Numbered from the stretch's first letter, positions 42,790 to 52,264 are shown. The stretch is DNA of 55,819 bases from Lachnospiraceae bacterium (GCA_017416465.1 JAFQCK010000161.1:1-55819); one strand, 5' to 3'. A program made the numbers and translations. The notes: generated by a model from the sequence alone, not told the origin.

Positions 42790-43758
42790 TCACAATGCCA
42801 TATATGCAATCAGACACATCACTGCTGTTATTACTGAAAAAACCGTAACCACTCTTGTTTCTGACCATCCACAAAGTTCAAAGTGATGATGAATCGGTGC
42901 CATCTTAAAAAATCTTTTTCCATTAGATAATTTAAAATACATAACCTGAATGATTACTGATATAACTTCCAACAAATATATAAATGCTATTATAACTATA
43001 AAAAATGGTATATTCATCATATACGCCGTAGCTGCCACAAAACCTCCAAGAGCAAGCGAGCCCGTATCTCCCATAAATACTCTTGCAGGATATACATTAA
43101 ATAATAAAAATCCAAGCAGACTTCCAACTACTGAACCGGTAACAATTTCAATACCACTTCCTGTCATATAAGAAACAACTGTAAAAAAAACACCAATAAT
43201 TATAGTAACACCTGTTACCAAACCATCAAGTCCATCCGTAAAATTCGCACCATTTACGGTTCCTATAATTGAAAAAAACAAAAACGGAATAAATAATATT
43301 CCAAGTTCTACATATTTTCCATCATCTATTCCGCCTGTAAACGGAATCAACATCTTTGTTCCTACTACCGAACTGTTAATCAGATAATATCCAAATACAG
43401 TGGTAACAATTATCTGCAAAATCAATTTCTGTATCGGACTAAGTCCCATTGAACGTTTCATTATTATTTTAATATAATCATCTAAAAATCCAATAAGTCC
43501 AAATCCCAATGTAACGAATAAAACCGGAATAATCTTATTAGATTCCTTAATAAATAACAATGATGTTATCAATACCGAAAAAATTATTATGAGCCCTCCC
43601 ATAGTTGGTGTTCCCATCTTTTTCAAATGCCCTTTCGGGCCTTCTTCCCTTACATTTTGGCCAAACTTTAATCTCTTTAAAAATGGAATTAATATCGGAC
43701 AAAGTACTACACTAATTCCAAAAGAAATAAGTATTGAAAAAATCATTTTTATCTGCAT
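42790..43758 (-). CDS. mraY: Phospho-N-acetylmuramoyl-pentapeptide transferase MraY
   Basis: MraY makes lipid I at the cytoplasmic membrane face. Signatures are GPKGHLKKMGTPTMGGLI near residue 40, FLDDYIKI near 90, NFTDGLDGLVTG near 172, GDTGSLALGG near 230 and APIHHHFEL near 290. About ten membrane helices are present. The length is 322 residues. It lies between a septal-type PBP and murD. Confidence 0.96.
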   Translation of the reverse strand: MQIKMIFSILISFGISVVLCPILIPFLKRLKFGQNVREEGPKGHLKKMGTPTMGGLIIIFSVLITSLLFIKESNKIIPVLFVTLGFGLIGFLDDYIKIIMKRSMGLSPIQKLILQIIVTTVFGYYLINSSVVGTKMLIPFTGGIDDGKYVELGILFIPFLFFSIIGTVNGANFTDGLDGLVTGVTIIIGVFFTVVSYMTGSGIEIVTGSVVGSLLGFLLFNVYPARVFMGDTGSLALGGFVAATAYMMNIPFFIVIIAFIYLLEVISVIIQVMYFKLSNGKRFFKMAPIHHHFELCGWSETRVVTVFSVITAVMCLIAYMAL

Positions 43759-43807
43759 TTATTTATACCCCAATCAATCCCTAGTATAATATCATTCCAT
43801 ACAATAA

Positions 43808-45532
43808 TCAATCCTTTTCGATTTTTAGGTATGGTAATATATTCTCAAAAATCTCCGCAACAACAGGTGCTGCAATAGTACCACCATAATATACTCCCTG
43901 TGGTTCGTCAATTATACATATAGCTATAACCTGTGGATTATTTACCGGTGCAAATCCAATAAAAGAAGCTATATATTTATTAGCACTTCTTGGAAGCTTT
44001 TGTGAGGTGGCAGTTTTTCCTCCCACGCTATACCCTTCAACACTTCCTTTCTTTCCTCCACCTTCTGAAACAACTTCTTTCAGTATCCCTTTCATTATTT
44101 CGCTTGTAGATTCAGATACTGCATTTTCAATTGTTTCATATTCAAATCTATTGATTATATTCCCTTCATCATCTGCTGTATACAATGCAAAATGTGGTGT
44201 TACTAAAGTTCCACCATTTACTATTGCACTTGCTGCCCTTAAAAGCTGCAATGGAGTAATCTGAAAAGACTGTCCAAATGACATTGTCGCAAGCTCAACA
44301 GGTCCAACATTTTCAATTTTATGAATAATTGTTCCCGCTTCTCCCGGTAAATCTACTCCCGTTCTATTCATAAGTCCCATTTTCCCCATATATGAATAAA
44401 ACTTTTCTGTTCCAACTCTCAACCCCAGTTCAATGAATACCGGATTACAGGAATTCATAGTAGCTTGAACAAAAGTTTCGGCTCCATGTCCGGTAGTTTT
44501 ATGACATCTTATCCTTCTGTCTTCTACCATTTTAAAACCGGGGCATGAAAAATTCTCATCGGGAGTTACCAGTTTTTCTTCAAGCGCAGCTGTTGCCGTA
44601 ATCATTTTAAAAGTTGACCCCGGTTCATAAGTGTCATTGATACTCTGATTTCTCCACATTTTATTTAATAAATCCTGATACTCATCGGTTCCCTTGGCTA
44701 TATTAGTTTCATAATTAAGCATAAACGGATTATTCAAATCATATTCAGGCGTATTAACCATCGCATAAATTTCTCCATTACTTGGATTCATAACAATAAT
44801 AGAGACATAATTTGCCTGTTTTTCTTCCATTACATTTAAAGCTGCCTGTTCAGCATACTTTTGTATATTAACATCCAGGCTGGTATATAAATTTTCCCCT
44901 TTTATTCCTTCCACTCTTGTTTCAACAAGTCCGGGAAGTTCTACACCCTTCGCATCAGTCTTTGTTAATATTTTTCCCGGAGTACCGCTTAAGTATTCTT
45001 CATATTCAACTTCCAAACCAACAATTCCCTGATTATCTCCTCCGGTAAAACCAATCACTTTTGAAGCAAGTGTAGAATATAAATAATATCTTTTATAATC
45101 CTCATCCACTTTTACACCCGAAAGATTATAATTTCTTATTCTATCTCCTGTTTCCTTATCAACATTAGACTTTATTTTTTCCCTAACGCTAATTTTTTCA
45201 ACTTTTTTTCTTACCTCTTCTTCTGATAACACAAGTTCCTTAGAAAGAACTTTTATTACCTCTTCCTTATTTTTCAACTGACTATAAATAACAGAAACAG
45301 TGCATACAGTCTTATTTGTGGCTATTACTGCACCGTTTCTGTCAAGTATTTCTCCTCTCTCGGCTTTAATTTCCCTTTCTCTTTCATGTAAATCTTTAAT
45401 TATTACAGTATATTTAGATGAATCCGCAATCATAAAATTAAATACTCTTACTAAAAGCACTAAATATAATAAAAAGGCTACTGCTACAAAACCAAGTATT
45501 TTCTTCCTGTTTAATGTAGTTACTTTGTTCAT
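43808..45532 (-). CDS. Class B penicillin-binding protein (FtsI/SpoVD-like), altered KTG motif
   Basis: The 574-residue protein has an N-terminal membrane helix (about residues 11-34), a PBP dimerisation domain and a transpeptidase domain. The active-site serine is S306 in STFK, and the second motif is SCN (361-363). The third motif reads K506-T-A-T instead of the usual KTGT. No PASTA domain follows. It is one of two neighbouring class B PBPs in the cluster, as in sporulating Firmicutes with a division PBP and a spore PBP (SpoVD). Which of the two is which cannot be decided. Confidence 0.9.
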   Translation of the reverse strand: MNKVTTLNRKKILGFVAVAFLLYLVLLVRVFNFMIADSSKYTVIIKDLHEREREIKAERGEILDRNGAVIATNKTVCTVSVIYSQLKNKEEVIKVLSKELVLSEEEVRKKVEKISVREKIKSNVDKETGDRIRNYNLSGVKVDEDYKRYYLYSTLASKVIGFTGGDNQGIVGLEVEYEEYLSGTPGKILTKTDAKGVELPGLVETRVEGIKGENLYTSLDVNIQKYAEQAALNVMEEKQANYVSIIVMNPSNGEIYAMVNTPEYDLNNPFMLNYETNIAKGTDEYQDLLNKMWRNQSINDTYEPGSTFKMITATAALEEKLVTPDENFSCPGFKMVEDRRIRCHKTTGHGAETFVQATMNSCNPVFIELGLRVGTEKFYSYMGKMGLMNRTGVDLPGEAGTIIHKIENVGPVELATMSFGQSFQITPLQLLRAASAIVNGGTLVTPHFALYTADDEGNIINRFEYETIENAVSESTSEIMKGILKEVVSEGGGKKGSVEGYSVGGKTATSQKLPRSANKYIASFIGFAPVNNPQVIAICIIDEPQGVYYGGTIAAPVVAEIFENILPYLKIEKD

Positions 45533-45580
45533 TAATACACCTAAACATTTTTATAATAATGTATTAACAAATATTCTTTT

Positions 45581-47620
45581 TTATTCTTCTACTATTTCTT
45601 CATCATTTTCCTCTATCAAAGGATTTTCAGGGTCAATATTTTCATCAAAGCTTGGCTCATAAGGCGCTGTACTTTCTTCTTCTGTGTTTTCTCCACTTGA
45701 TTCCTCATTGTTAACATCATTTTCCGGTGTAGTAGTTTGTCCTGCATTTACATCAGTACCACCTTCTATTTCTTCAGTCGGAAAAATATTCATATACGGA
45801 AGTACTTCTGTCATAACTGCACTAAACAATTTACATGCATATGAACTACTTCCCTTATCAGGTACATCCGGCGAATCTACAATCGCGTAACAAACAACCT
45901 GCGGGTTATCATATGGAGCAAATCCTAAAAAAGATAGAAGATAATTATTATCTGTCTTATCATGATGCTGTGCTGTACCTGTCTTTCCACCTACTTTATA
46001 TCCTGCAACTTTAGCAGTTTTACCGGTACCTCCCTCAACTGTATTCATCATTGACTGACGTATAAAATCAGAGGTCTCTTTAGTTACTGTCTGTTTAATT
46101 AATTCCTTATCATAATTTTTTACAACTCCACCCTTTGAATTAACCTCCTGCTTAATAACATGAGGTTTATAATAATTACCACCATTAATTAGTGATGAAA
46201 ATCCTGCTACCATCTGTACTGCTGTTACATTGAAGTTCTGACCGAACGAATTCGTTGCAAGGTCTGTTTCTCCCATTACACTTACGTCAAATAAAAGTCC
46301 CTCACAGCTTGCTTCACCCGGCAAATCTACTCCTGACTTAGAACCAAATCCAAATATCGACTGATACTTACAGAAAGATTCTTTTCCCTGCAAAGCAGCA
46401 ATCTGCATTAATGAATCATTACAGGAATTCATAAGTGCCTGCTCTACATTAAGCACACCATGCCCTGAATTCTTATGACATCTGATATATGAAGAATATG
46501 CTTCACCTCCATCACACATAAACGTCAGATTAGTATTTATCTTACCATCTTCTAAAGCGCCTGCTACAGTAAACGGTTTAATTGTCGAACCTGCTTCATA
46601 AGTATCACTAATACAAAAGTTTCTCCAAATTTTGTTAAGATTATTTAATCTATCCTCTTCAGTCATAGCTGCAATCTCTTCTTCAGTATATCTGATTGTC
46701 AAATCATGTGGATTATTCAAGTCAAACATACTGTTATTATCAGCCATTGCAAGAATCTCTCCTGTATTTGGATTAGCTAACATTACTGCTACTATCTTAG
46801 GATTATAATCTTCAACCCATTTGTTAATATATTTTTCTGCAATTGTCTGCAGATTAATATCTATTGAAGAAATAAGACTATTACCATCTTTAGCTTCTTT
46901 TACTATAGGCTCCATAGTGTTTTTTTCGTTAAGATATCCGTATTTTCTTCCATCTGTTCCATTCAACACATCATTATAATATGCTTCAAGACCGATTACT
47001 CCCGCATTTCCTGCTGATGAAAATCCTATTGTAGAACTTGCAAGAGTTCCATAGGGATACATTCTTTTATATTCTTCTTCAAACCAAACACCTTCTACGT
47101 TTGGATAATTTTCATAATCATTAAGAATCTTTTCAAGCTTTTCTATCTCTTCATATCTAAGTTTTTTTAATTTATCACACAACACATATCTACTCTGCGA
47201 ATTATCATTAAGAAGAGTTCTTATCTCATCAGCAGTCACCTGTTCAAAACATTCATCAACTGCTTTTATTGTATCTTCAATATATTTACCATCATCTGTC
47301 TGTGTTATTATATAAGCATCTAATACTACATTATATACTTTTATACTTGTAGCAAGAAGATTTCCATTTCTATCGGTTATATCTCCTCTTTTATATGGTA
47401 TTGTCCTACTTGAATAATTCTGATGCGACAACACTATCTCTTCAAATTTTTTCCCATTTTCTGTCTGATTTTTTAAAACAACAACTCCTAAAAGAGCTAA
47501 AGCCACCAGAATTATCATAAATAATCCTGCCAGCTTCTTTTTCATTACTTTTGTAAGCACTTTTATTTTAGGTGCGTTTTTCTTCTTTCTCTCATTATAA
47601 TTAATGTATCTGTTACCCAT
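45581..47620 (-). CDS. Class B penicillin-binding protein (FtsI/SpoVD-like) with acidic tail
   Basis: The 679-residue protein has a membrane helix (about residues 30-50) and a dimerisation domain beginning PYKRGDITDRNGNLLA. The transpeptidase motifs are intact: S345-TIK, SCN (398-400) and K545-TGT. A C-terminal acidic, glutamate- and threonine-rich tail (about 610-679) replaces the PASTA domains found in many homologues. It likely catalyses septal crosslinking together with FtsW. It lies directly after ftsL, the usual position for the division-specific PBP. Confidence 0.92.
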   Translation of the reverse strand: MGNRYINYNERKKKNAPKIKVLTKVMKKKLAGLFMIILVALALLGVVVLKNQTENGKKFEEIVLSHQNYSSRTIPYKRGDITDRNGNLLATSIKVYNVVLDAYIITQTDDGKYIEDTIKAVDECFEQVTADEIRTLLNDNSQSRYVLCDKLKKLRYEEIEKLEKILNDYENYPNVEGVWFEEEYKRMYPYGTLASSTIGFSSAGNAGVIGLEAYYNDVLNGTDGRKYGYLNEKNTMEPIVKEAKDGNSLISSIDINLQTIAEKYINKWVEDYNPKIVAVMLANPNTGEILAMADNNSMFDLNNPHDLTIRYTEEEIAAMTEEDRLNNLNKIWRNFCISDTYEAGSTIKPFTVAGALEDGKINTNLTFMCDGGEAYSSYIRCHKNSGHGVLNVEQALMNSCNDSLMQIAALQGKESFCKYQSIFGFGSKSGVDLPGEASCEGLLFDVSVMGETDLATNSFGQNFNVTAVQMVAGFSSLINGGNYYKPHVIKQEVNSKGGVVKNYDKELIKQTVTKETSDFIRQSMMNTVEGGTGKTAKVAGYKVGGKTGTAQHHDKTDNNYLLSFLGFAPYDNPQVVCYAIVDSPDVPDKGSSSYACKLFSAVMTEVLPYMNIFPTEEIEGGTDVNAGQTTTPENDVNNEESSGENTEEESTAPYEPSFDENIDPENPLIEENDEEIVEE

Positions 47621-47662
47621 CTATTTACCACATATATCTTTCTACTTGCATATACCTGCTAA

Positions 47663-48160
47663 TTACTTAGCAGGTATGTCTTTATATTGTTTCATATATT
47701 CACTTTCAGAACTTTCATAGAATAAAATTTGGTCTTTTCCGGCCTTTATCATTCCAAGTTCCTCAGTTGCAACTTTAGAAATATATTCAATATCCATATA
47801 GCTGTTTATTGAATAATTCAAATTATCATTATGAGATTTTAATGCTTCTGTTTGCACCTCTAACTGTGCAATCATTTCTGACTTCGTTGCAATCTCATCT
47901 CTTAATGATAAATATTTTGCACATACTGTACACATCATAATACTGCATATTGCAAGAACAATTACATATGGCGCACTCATATGTAATGCTTTTTCACGAT
48001 TCCTATATATGCTTCTTGAAGTAGTTACTCTTTCATTATCTACATAAGTACGTTCTGTTCTCTGTGGTACTTCTGTAACACTCTTTTTTCTAACAGCACT
48101 ACCCTCAACATAATCTTCATAGCTTATATAGTTTTTCCTATAAACTGTTCGATTAGCCAT
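47663..48160 (-). CDS. ftsL: FtsL-like septum-associated protein
   Basis: The 165-residue protein has a charged cytoplasmic region of about 60 residues, one membrane helix (about 62-82) and a coiled coil (SEMIAQLEVQTEALKSHND, about 92-120). It ends with the YIEKVA-like YISKVATEELGMIKAGKDQI segment of the FtsL/DivIC family. Position between rsmH and the first PBP gene is that of ftsL. Sequence conservation in this family is low, so the symbol rests mainly on synteny and topology. Confidence 0.8.
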   Translation of the reverse strand: MANRTVYRKNYISYEDYVEGSAVRKKSVTEVPQRTERTYVDNERVTTSRSIYRNREKALHMSAPYVIVLAICSIMMCTVCAKYLSLRDEIATKSEMIAQLEVQTEALKSHNDNLNYSINSYMDIEYISKVATEELGMIKAGKDQILFYESSESEYMKQYKDIPAK

Positions 48161-48174
48161 TTTTATACCCTTTC

Positions 48175-49116
48175 TTATTTTTCTATTTTTTCAAAAACCC
48201 TTAGTTTCGAACTTTTCGAACGTGAATTATCTGTTAATTCCATATCGCTTGGAATTATTGGTTTACGGGTAATCACTCTTCCTTTCGACTTTTTACCACA
48301 TACACATACCGGAAAATCCGACGGACAAGTACAAGGATTTTCATTATTTTTAAATCTTACTTTTACTATTCTATCCTCAAGTGAATGAAAGGTTATGATA
48401 CTCAACCTTCCTTCATCTCCTAGAAAATCTATCATCTTATCAATGGAATTATTTAATACCTCAAGCTCTTTATTAAGCTCGATTCTAATAGCCTGAAACG
48501 TCTTTTTAGCAGGATGCCCACCATTCATTCTTATCTTAGCCGGTATAGCAGCTTTAATAACTTCTGTAAGTTCACCCGTAGTTTCTATCGGTTTAATATT
48601 TCTCTCTCTAACAATATGTTTTGCGATATTTTTTGCAAACTTATCTTCTCCGTAATCTCTAATTATTCTGAATAATTCCATTTCATCATAATTATTTACA
48701 ATATCTCTTGCTGTTAAATCATTACGCTTGTCCATACGCATATCAAGAGGGGCATCTGCCATGTAACTAAATCCTCTCTCAGGAGTATCTAACTGATGAG
48801 ATGACACACCTAAATCAAGCATAATACCATTAACCTTAGTAATATTCAAAGAATTAAGTATCTCTTCGATTGCCGCATAATTGCTTCTTACGATTGTAAC
48901 CATATCGCCAAATTCAGCCAAACGTTTAGAAGCGGCTTTAATCGCTTCTTCGTCCTGGTCTATTCCAATAAATCTCCCTTGACCTCCAAGTCGTTTGCAC
49001 ACCTCATAAGCATGTCCTCCTCCGCCAAGAGTACCATCAACATATATTCCGCCCGATTGTACATTCAAACTATCTACAGTTTCTGTTAACAACACTGATT
49101 TGTGTACAAACTCCAA
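48175..49116 (-). CDS. rsmH: 16S rRNA (cytosine(1402)-N4)-methyltransferase RsmH
   Basis: RsmH (MraW) methylates C1402 in the ribosomal P site. Motifs are [13 protein letters not shown], the SAM site [13 protein letters not shown] (about residues 27-39), [14 protein letters not shown] and [18 protein letters not shown]-terminal four-cysteine cluster [13 protein letters not shown] is present. The length of 313 residues is normal. It lies 32 bp after mraZ. Confidence 0.97.
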   Translation of the reverse strand: MEFVHKSVLLTETVDSLNVQSGGIYVDGTLGGGGHAYEVCKRLGGQGRFIGIDQDEEAIKAASKRLAEFGDMVTIVRSNYAAIEEILNSLNITKVNGIMLDLGVSSHQLDTPERGFSYMADAPLDMRMDKRNDLTARDIVNNYDEMELFRIIRDYGEDKFAKNIAKHIVRERNIKPIETTGELTEVIKAAIPAKIRMNGGHPAKKTFQAIRIELNKELEVLNNSIDKMIDFLGDEGRLSIITFHSLEDRIVKVRFKNNENPCTCPSDFPVCVCGKKSKGRVITRKPIIPSDMELTDNSRSKSSKLRVFEKIEK

Positions 49117-49148
49117 CTCTTCCTCCTATTCCGTGTTTCTGACACTTG

Positions 49149-49586
49149 CTAAAAATCAATTCCCAAATCTGAGAGGTTTTCTGCCACTGTGTCCATATCT
49201 TCACAGTCAATTGTAGCAGTTTCATCCCATCTTTCCTTACTCCAAATCTCAATCTTCTTGCCTACACCGGCAAAAACAACTTCTCTATCAAGATCTGCAT
49301 GTTTTTTGTGAGTAACAGGAATAAGAATTCTTCCCTGTTTATCAAATTCAGCCTGGGTAGCAGATGACATAAAAAATCTTACCATTTTTCTTGTATCACT
49401 TTTTCCTACCGGTAATGAATTTAATTTCTCTTCAAATATTTCCCATTCCTTCTGTGGATAAATATATAGACATCCATCAAAACCTTTTGTAAGAATAAAA
49501 TTCTCTCCAAGTTCATCACGATACTTTGCCGGTACAATAAGTCGGTTCTTTGCGTCAATCGAATGACTGTATTCTCCTAAAAACAC
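49149..49586 (-). CDS. mraZ: Transcriptional regulator MraZ
   Basis: MraZ is an AbrB-fold DNA-binding protein that controls the dcw cluster. Two SpoVT-AbrB-like repeats are visible: FLGEYSHSIDAKNRLIVPAK (residues about 2-21) and SSATQAEFDKQGRILIPVTH (about 75-94). The start is GTG at 49586 with GGGAGG eight nt upstream. A period-10 array of AAGTGG motifs in the leader (49710-49759) is the probable operator, giving autoregulation. The length of 145 residues is normal. Confidence 0.96.
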   Translation of the reverse strand: MFLGEYSHSIDAKNRLIVPAKYRDELGENFILTKGFDGCLYIYPQKEWEIFEEKLNSLPVGKSDTRKMVRFFMSSATQAEFDKQGRILIPVTHKKHADLDREVVFAGVGKKIEIWSKERWDETATIDCEDMDTVAENLSDLGIDF

Positions 49587-49665
49587 TTATTGCACCTCCC
49601 TTGTCTATATTACGTTCTTCTCATAAGTGTCACGTTCATTAGTAACTTAATAAAATGGAAAAAAT

Positions 49666-49708
49666 ATTTTAGAAAATTTCTTACAAGTTTAAAGAAATTT
49701 TCTAAAAT
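49666..49708. repeat. 17-bp perfect inverted repeat in the mraZ leader
   Basis: ATTTTAGAAAATTTCTT (49666-49682) and its exact complement (49692-49708) enclose nine bases. On the transcribed strand it lies between the AAGTGG array and the mraZ start, with TATTTTTTCC after it. It could be an attenuator or RNA-stability element. Confidence 0.6.
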
Positions 49709-49709
49709 T

Positions 49710-49759
49710 CTCCACTTCGTGTCACTCTTATGTACTTTTCCACCACTTTTCACCACTTG
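49710..49759 (-). promoter_or_regulatory. mraZ operator: MraZ operator array (AAGTGG repeats)
   Basis: On the minus strand AGTGG or a close variant recurs at offsets 3, 13, 24, 34 and 44 in a 50-bp stretch: AGTGG, AGTGG, AGTAC, AGTGA, AGTGG. The spacing is 10-11 bp, one helical turn. MraZ is known in several bacteria to bind tandem GTGG/AAAGTG-type boxes with about 10-bp spacing ahead of its own gene. The array lies directly downstream of the promoter at 49768-49796. Confidence 0.7.
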
Positions 49760-49767
49760 TGAGATAA

Positions 49768-49796
49768 ATTTTACATCACTTCCCCACAAATTTCAA
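49768..49796 (-). promoter_or_regulatory. Predicted promoter of the dcw cluster
   Basis: TTGAAA (49791-49796), 17 bp, TAAAAT (49768-49773). Transcription would start near 49761, two bases before the AAGTGG array, so bound MraZ would block clearance. The leader before mraZ would be about 175 nt. Confidence 0.65.
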
Positions 49797-49812
49797 GTAC
49801 TTTTCCACAAAA

Positions 49813-49864
49813 GAAACAAAAAAAATTGTCCACAACATAGCACTTTTGCATATGTTGTGGACAA
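49813..49864 (-). terminator. lgt terminator
   Basis: TTGTCCACAACATA (49826-49839) and its exact complement (49851-49864) form a 14-bp stem with an 11-nt loop, followed on the minus strand by eight T. It ends lgt transcription about 200 bp after the lgt stop, just upstream of the dcw promoter. Confidence 0.85.
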
Positions 49865-49913
49865 CTTTTCAAGACCACAATATCTTGTGTTTTGTAATTA
49901 TTAAGAGCAACGC

Positions 49914-50003
49914 AGATTTTATAAAACAGGCTTTTATGCTTGCATAAAAAGACTGTTTTATGGAATCTATGTGGCGGATACGCCACAGCGAGGAAACACA
50001 TAG
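49914..50003. repeat. Composite two-hairpin intergenic element
   Basis: The left hairpin (49914-49968) has arms of about 26 bases with few mismatches (ATAAAACAG ... CTGTTTTAT and GC(TT)GC tip). The right one (49967-50003) nests GTGGCG-GATA-CGCCAC inside CTATGTG ... CACATAG. It is GC-richer than its surroundings and lies between lgt and its terminator. It looks like a dispersed REP-type element. Confidence 0.55.
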
Positions 50004-50058
50004 TGTTTTCGAGTTTTATATGAATATTTTTTATTAACTGAACCAATCTATCAACCCT

Positions 50059-50934
50059 CTAAAACTCTTCCTTATTCACCACTTCTTTTATAAATCTTTC
50101 ATATACTTCAAAAATCACACCGGCAATAATAATTATTATTGAAACAAGCTGTGAAGCCGGAAAACTCACTACCGGCAATATTAGCTGGTCTGTTCTCAAG
50201 CTTTCAATAAAAAATCTTGCTATTCCATAGCCTATCATATAGATACTAAGCAACTCACCTTCATATTTTTTATGTTTTCTATACCAAAGCATAAACAATA
50301 AAATAATAAGATTACATAAAGATTCATATAAAAAGGTAGGATGCACCTGAATATATTCTATTCCTTCAACTATCTTAATATTTTTCGCCACTTCTTCGCT
50401 AATTACTCCTCCAACTTCATCTAATTTTATTTGCATTGCTAACAGATTATCAGTATATCCTCCGAAAGCTTCTCTGTTAAAGAAATTCCCCCATCTTCCA
50501 AGAATTTGTCCTACCAAAACACCAAGTATTGCTGTATCTGCCACTTGCATAAACTTTATTTTTTTTACACGCGAACAAATAAACACTGTAATGGCACCTA
50601 TAATTATTCCACCATAAATTCCTAGTCCACCTTCTCTTATGTTAAGTATTGATAAAAGGTCTCCTTTATACTGTTCCCATTCAAATATAACATAATAAGC
50701 TCTTGCACCTATTATTCCAAAAATTATGGTAAAAATAGCCAAATCATAATAATTATCAACATTCTGTCCCGTTCTTTTTGCTTCATTCATTACAAGCATT
50801 ACTGCAAGCATCATTCCTATGCCAATAATTATTCCATAAAATGCAATTTCAAAGCTTCCTATTTTGATATTCTTAGGAAGGTTTTCTATTTCAATTCCAA
50901 GATTAACAAATCTTATACTTGCGTCCAATAACAT
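50059..50934 (-). CDS. lgt: Prolipoprotein diacylglyceryl transferase
   Basis: Lgt transfers diacylglycerol to the lipobox cysteine of prolipoproteins. The signature GQILGRWGNFFNREAFGGYT lies near residue 142, and HPTFLYESLCN, GIARFFIESLRTDQL follow. Seven membrane helices are present. At 291 residues it is normal. Its targets in this window include the trigger-factor-like lipoprotein and the small lipoprotein-like genes near 53.7 kb. It is monocistronic. Confidence 0.95.
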   Translation of the reverse strand: MLLDASIRFVNLGIEIENLPKNIKIGSFEIAFYGIIIGIGMMLAVMLVMNEAKRTGQNVDNYYDLAIFTIIFGIIGARAYYVIFEWEQYKGDLLSILNIREGGLGIYGGIIIGAITVFICSRVKKIKFMQVADTAILGVLVGQILGRWGNFFNREAFGGYTDNLLAMQIKLDEVGGVISEEVAKNIKIVEGIEYIQVHPTFLYESLCNLIILLFMLWYRKHKKYEGELLSIYMIGYGIARFFIESLRTDQLILPVVSFPASQLVSIIIIIAGVIFEVYERFIKEVVNKEEF

Positions 50935-51043
50935 TGTTTAAATTCCTTTCTATTTATTTTCAAAATTAGGCAATAATACTTTAACATACTTTACGATTCT
51001 TCTCAATAATAATGTAAATATGGAGATTTAAAAAATATAAGAA

Positions 51044-51072
51044 TTTACTTTTGAACATCTTCGTGGTATAGT
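51044..51072 (+). promoter_or_regulatory. Predicted ychF promoter
   Basis: TTTACT (51044-51049), 17 bp, TATAGT (51067-51072). It lies 74 bp before ychF in the 212-bp lgt-ychF gap, which holds no gene. Confidence 0.45.
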
Positions 51073-51146
51073 AAATACTGATTGTAAAAAATTCGAATTT
51101 AAAAAATACTGTATATAATAAAGTTTTTCAAGGAGGAAATACAGAA

Positions 51147-52244
51147 ATGAAACTTGGTATTGTTGGACTTCCAAATGTTGGAAAAAGTACACTTTTTAAT
51201 TCACTTACTAAAGCAGGTGCCGAATCTGCTAATTATCCATTCTGTACAATCGACCCTAATGTAGGTGTTGTTGCCGTACCTGATGACAGATTAAATAAAC
51301 TTGCCGCATTATATGATTCAGATAAAATCACCCCTGCTGTTATTGAATTCGTTGATATTGCAGGACTTGTTAAAGGTGCTTCAAAGGGTGAAGGACTTGG
51401 TAATCAGTTCCTTTCAAATATTCGTGAAGTTGATGCAATTGTTCATGTTGTAAGATGTTTTGAAGATACAAATGTTATTCATGTAGATGGTAATGTTAAT
51501 CCAATGCGTGATATTGAAACAATCAACCTTGAATTAGTATTCTCTGATATTGAGATATTAGAAAGAAGAATTGCTAAGACTTCAAAAGGTGCTAAAAATG
51601 ACAAAACTTTGGCAAAAGAACTTGACCTTCTCAACAGAATCAAATGTCATCTTGAAGAAGGTAAGCTTGCAAAAAGCTTTGAAACAAATGATGATGAGGA
51701 ATTTGAATGGCTTAATTCATACAACCTTCTAACATATAAACCTGTTATTTTTGCTGCAAACGTAGCTGACTCAGATTTAGCCGATGATGGAACTTCTAAC
51801 GAATATGTTGCTAAGGTTCGCGAATTTGCTAACGCTGAAGGATTTGAAGTATTTGTTATCTCTGCTCAGATTGAACAGGAAATCTCTGAACTTGATGATG
51901 AAGATAAAGCACTCTTTTTAGAAGACCTTGGACTTAGCGAATCAGGTCTTGATAAATTAATCAAAGCAAGCTATAAATTACTTGGTCTTATAAGCTATTT
52001 AACAGTAGGTAAACAGGAAACCAGAGCTTGGACAATTACAAACGGAACTAAAGCTCCGGGAGCAGCAGGTAAGATTCATAGCGACTTCGAGAGAGGATTT
52101 ATTCGTGCCGAAGTTGTTAATTATCAGGATTTACTTGATTGCGGTACTTATTCAGCAGCAAAAGATAAAGGTCTTGTAAGACTTGAAGGGAAAGAATATG
52201 TTGTTAAAGATGGAGATGTAATACTTTTCAGATTTAATGTGTAA
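51147..52244 (+). CDS. ychF: Redox-regulated ATPase YchF (Obg family)
   Basis: YchF (Ola1) is a P-loop NTPase of the Obg family that prefers ATP and associates with ribosomes. G1 is GLPNVGKSTLFN (about residues 6-17), G3 is DIAGLVKGASKGEGLGNQF, and the G4 site reads NVAD rather than NKxD, which explains the ATP preference. The C-terminal TGS domain covers about residues 280-363. The length is 365 residues. CAAGGAGG lies before the ATG. Confidence 0.97.
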   Translation: MKLGIVGLPNVGKSTLFNSLTKAGAESANYPFCTIDPNVGVVAVPDDRLNKLAALYDSDKITPAVIEFVDIAGLVKGASKGEGLGNQFLSNIREVDAIVHVVRCFEDTNVIHVDGNVNPMRDIETINLELVFSDIEILERRIAKTSKGAKNDKTLAKELDLLNRIKCHLEEGKLAKSFETNDDEEFEWLNSYNLLTYKPVIFAANVADSDLADDGTSNEYVAKVREFANAEGFEVFVISAQIEQEISELDDEDKALFLEDLGLSESGLDKLIKASYKLLGLISYLTVGKQETRAWTITNGTKAPGAAGKIHSDFERGFIRAEVVNYQDLLDCGTYSAAKDKGLVRLEGKEYVVKDGDVILFRFNV

Positions 52245-52264
52245 ATTTATTTTTTTACAAATTA

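Noticed and set aside
49741-49870. Cluster of DnaA-box-like TTNTCCACA motifs suggesting an origin
   Set aside because: The two best matches are the arms of the lgt terminator stem, and the others coincide with AAGTGG boxes read on the other strand. There is no dnaA/dnaN neighbourhood and no AT-rich unwinding region.
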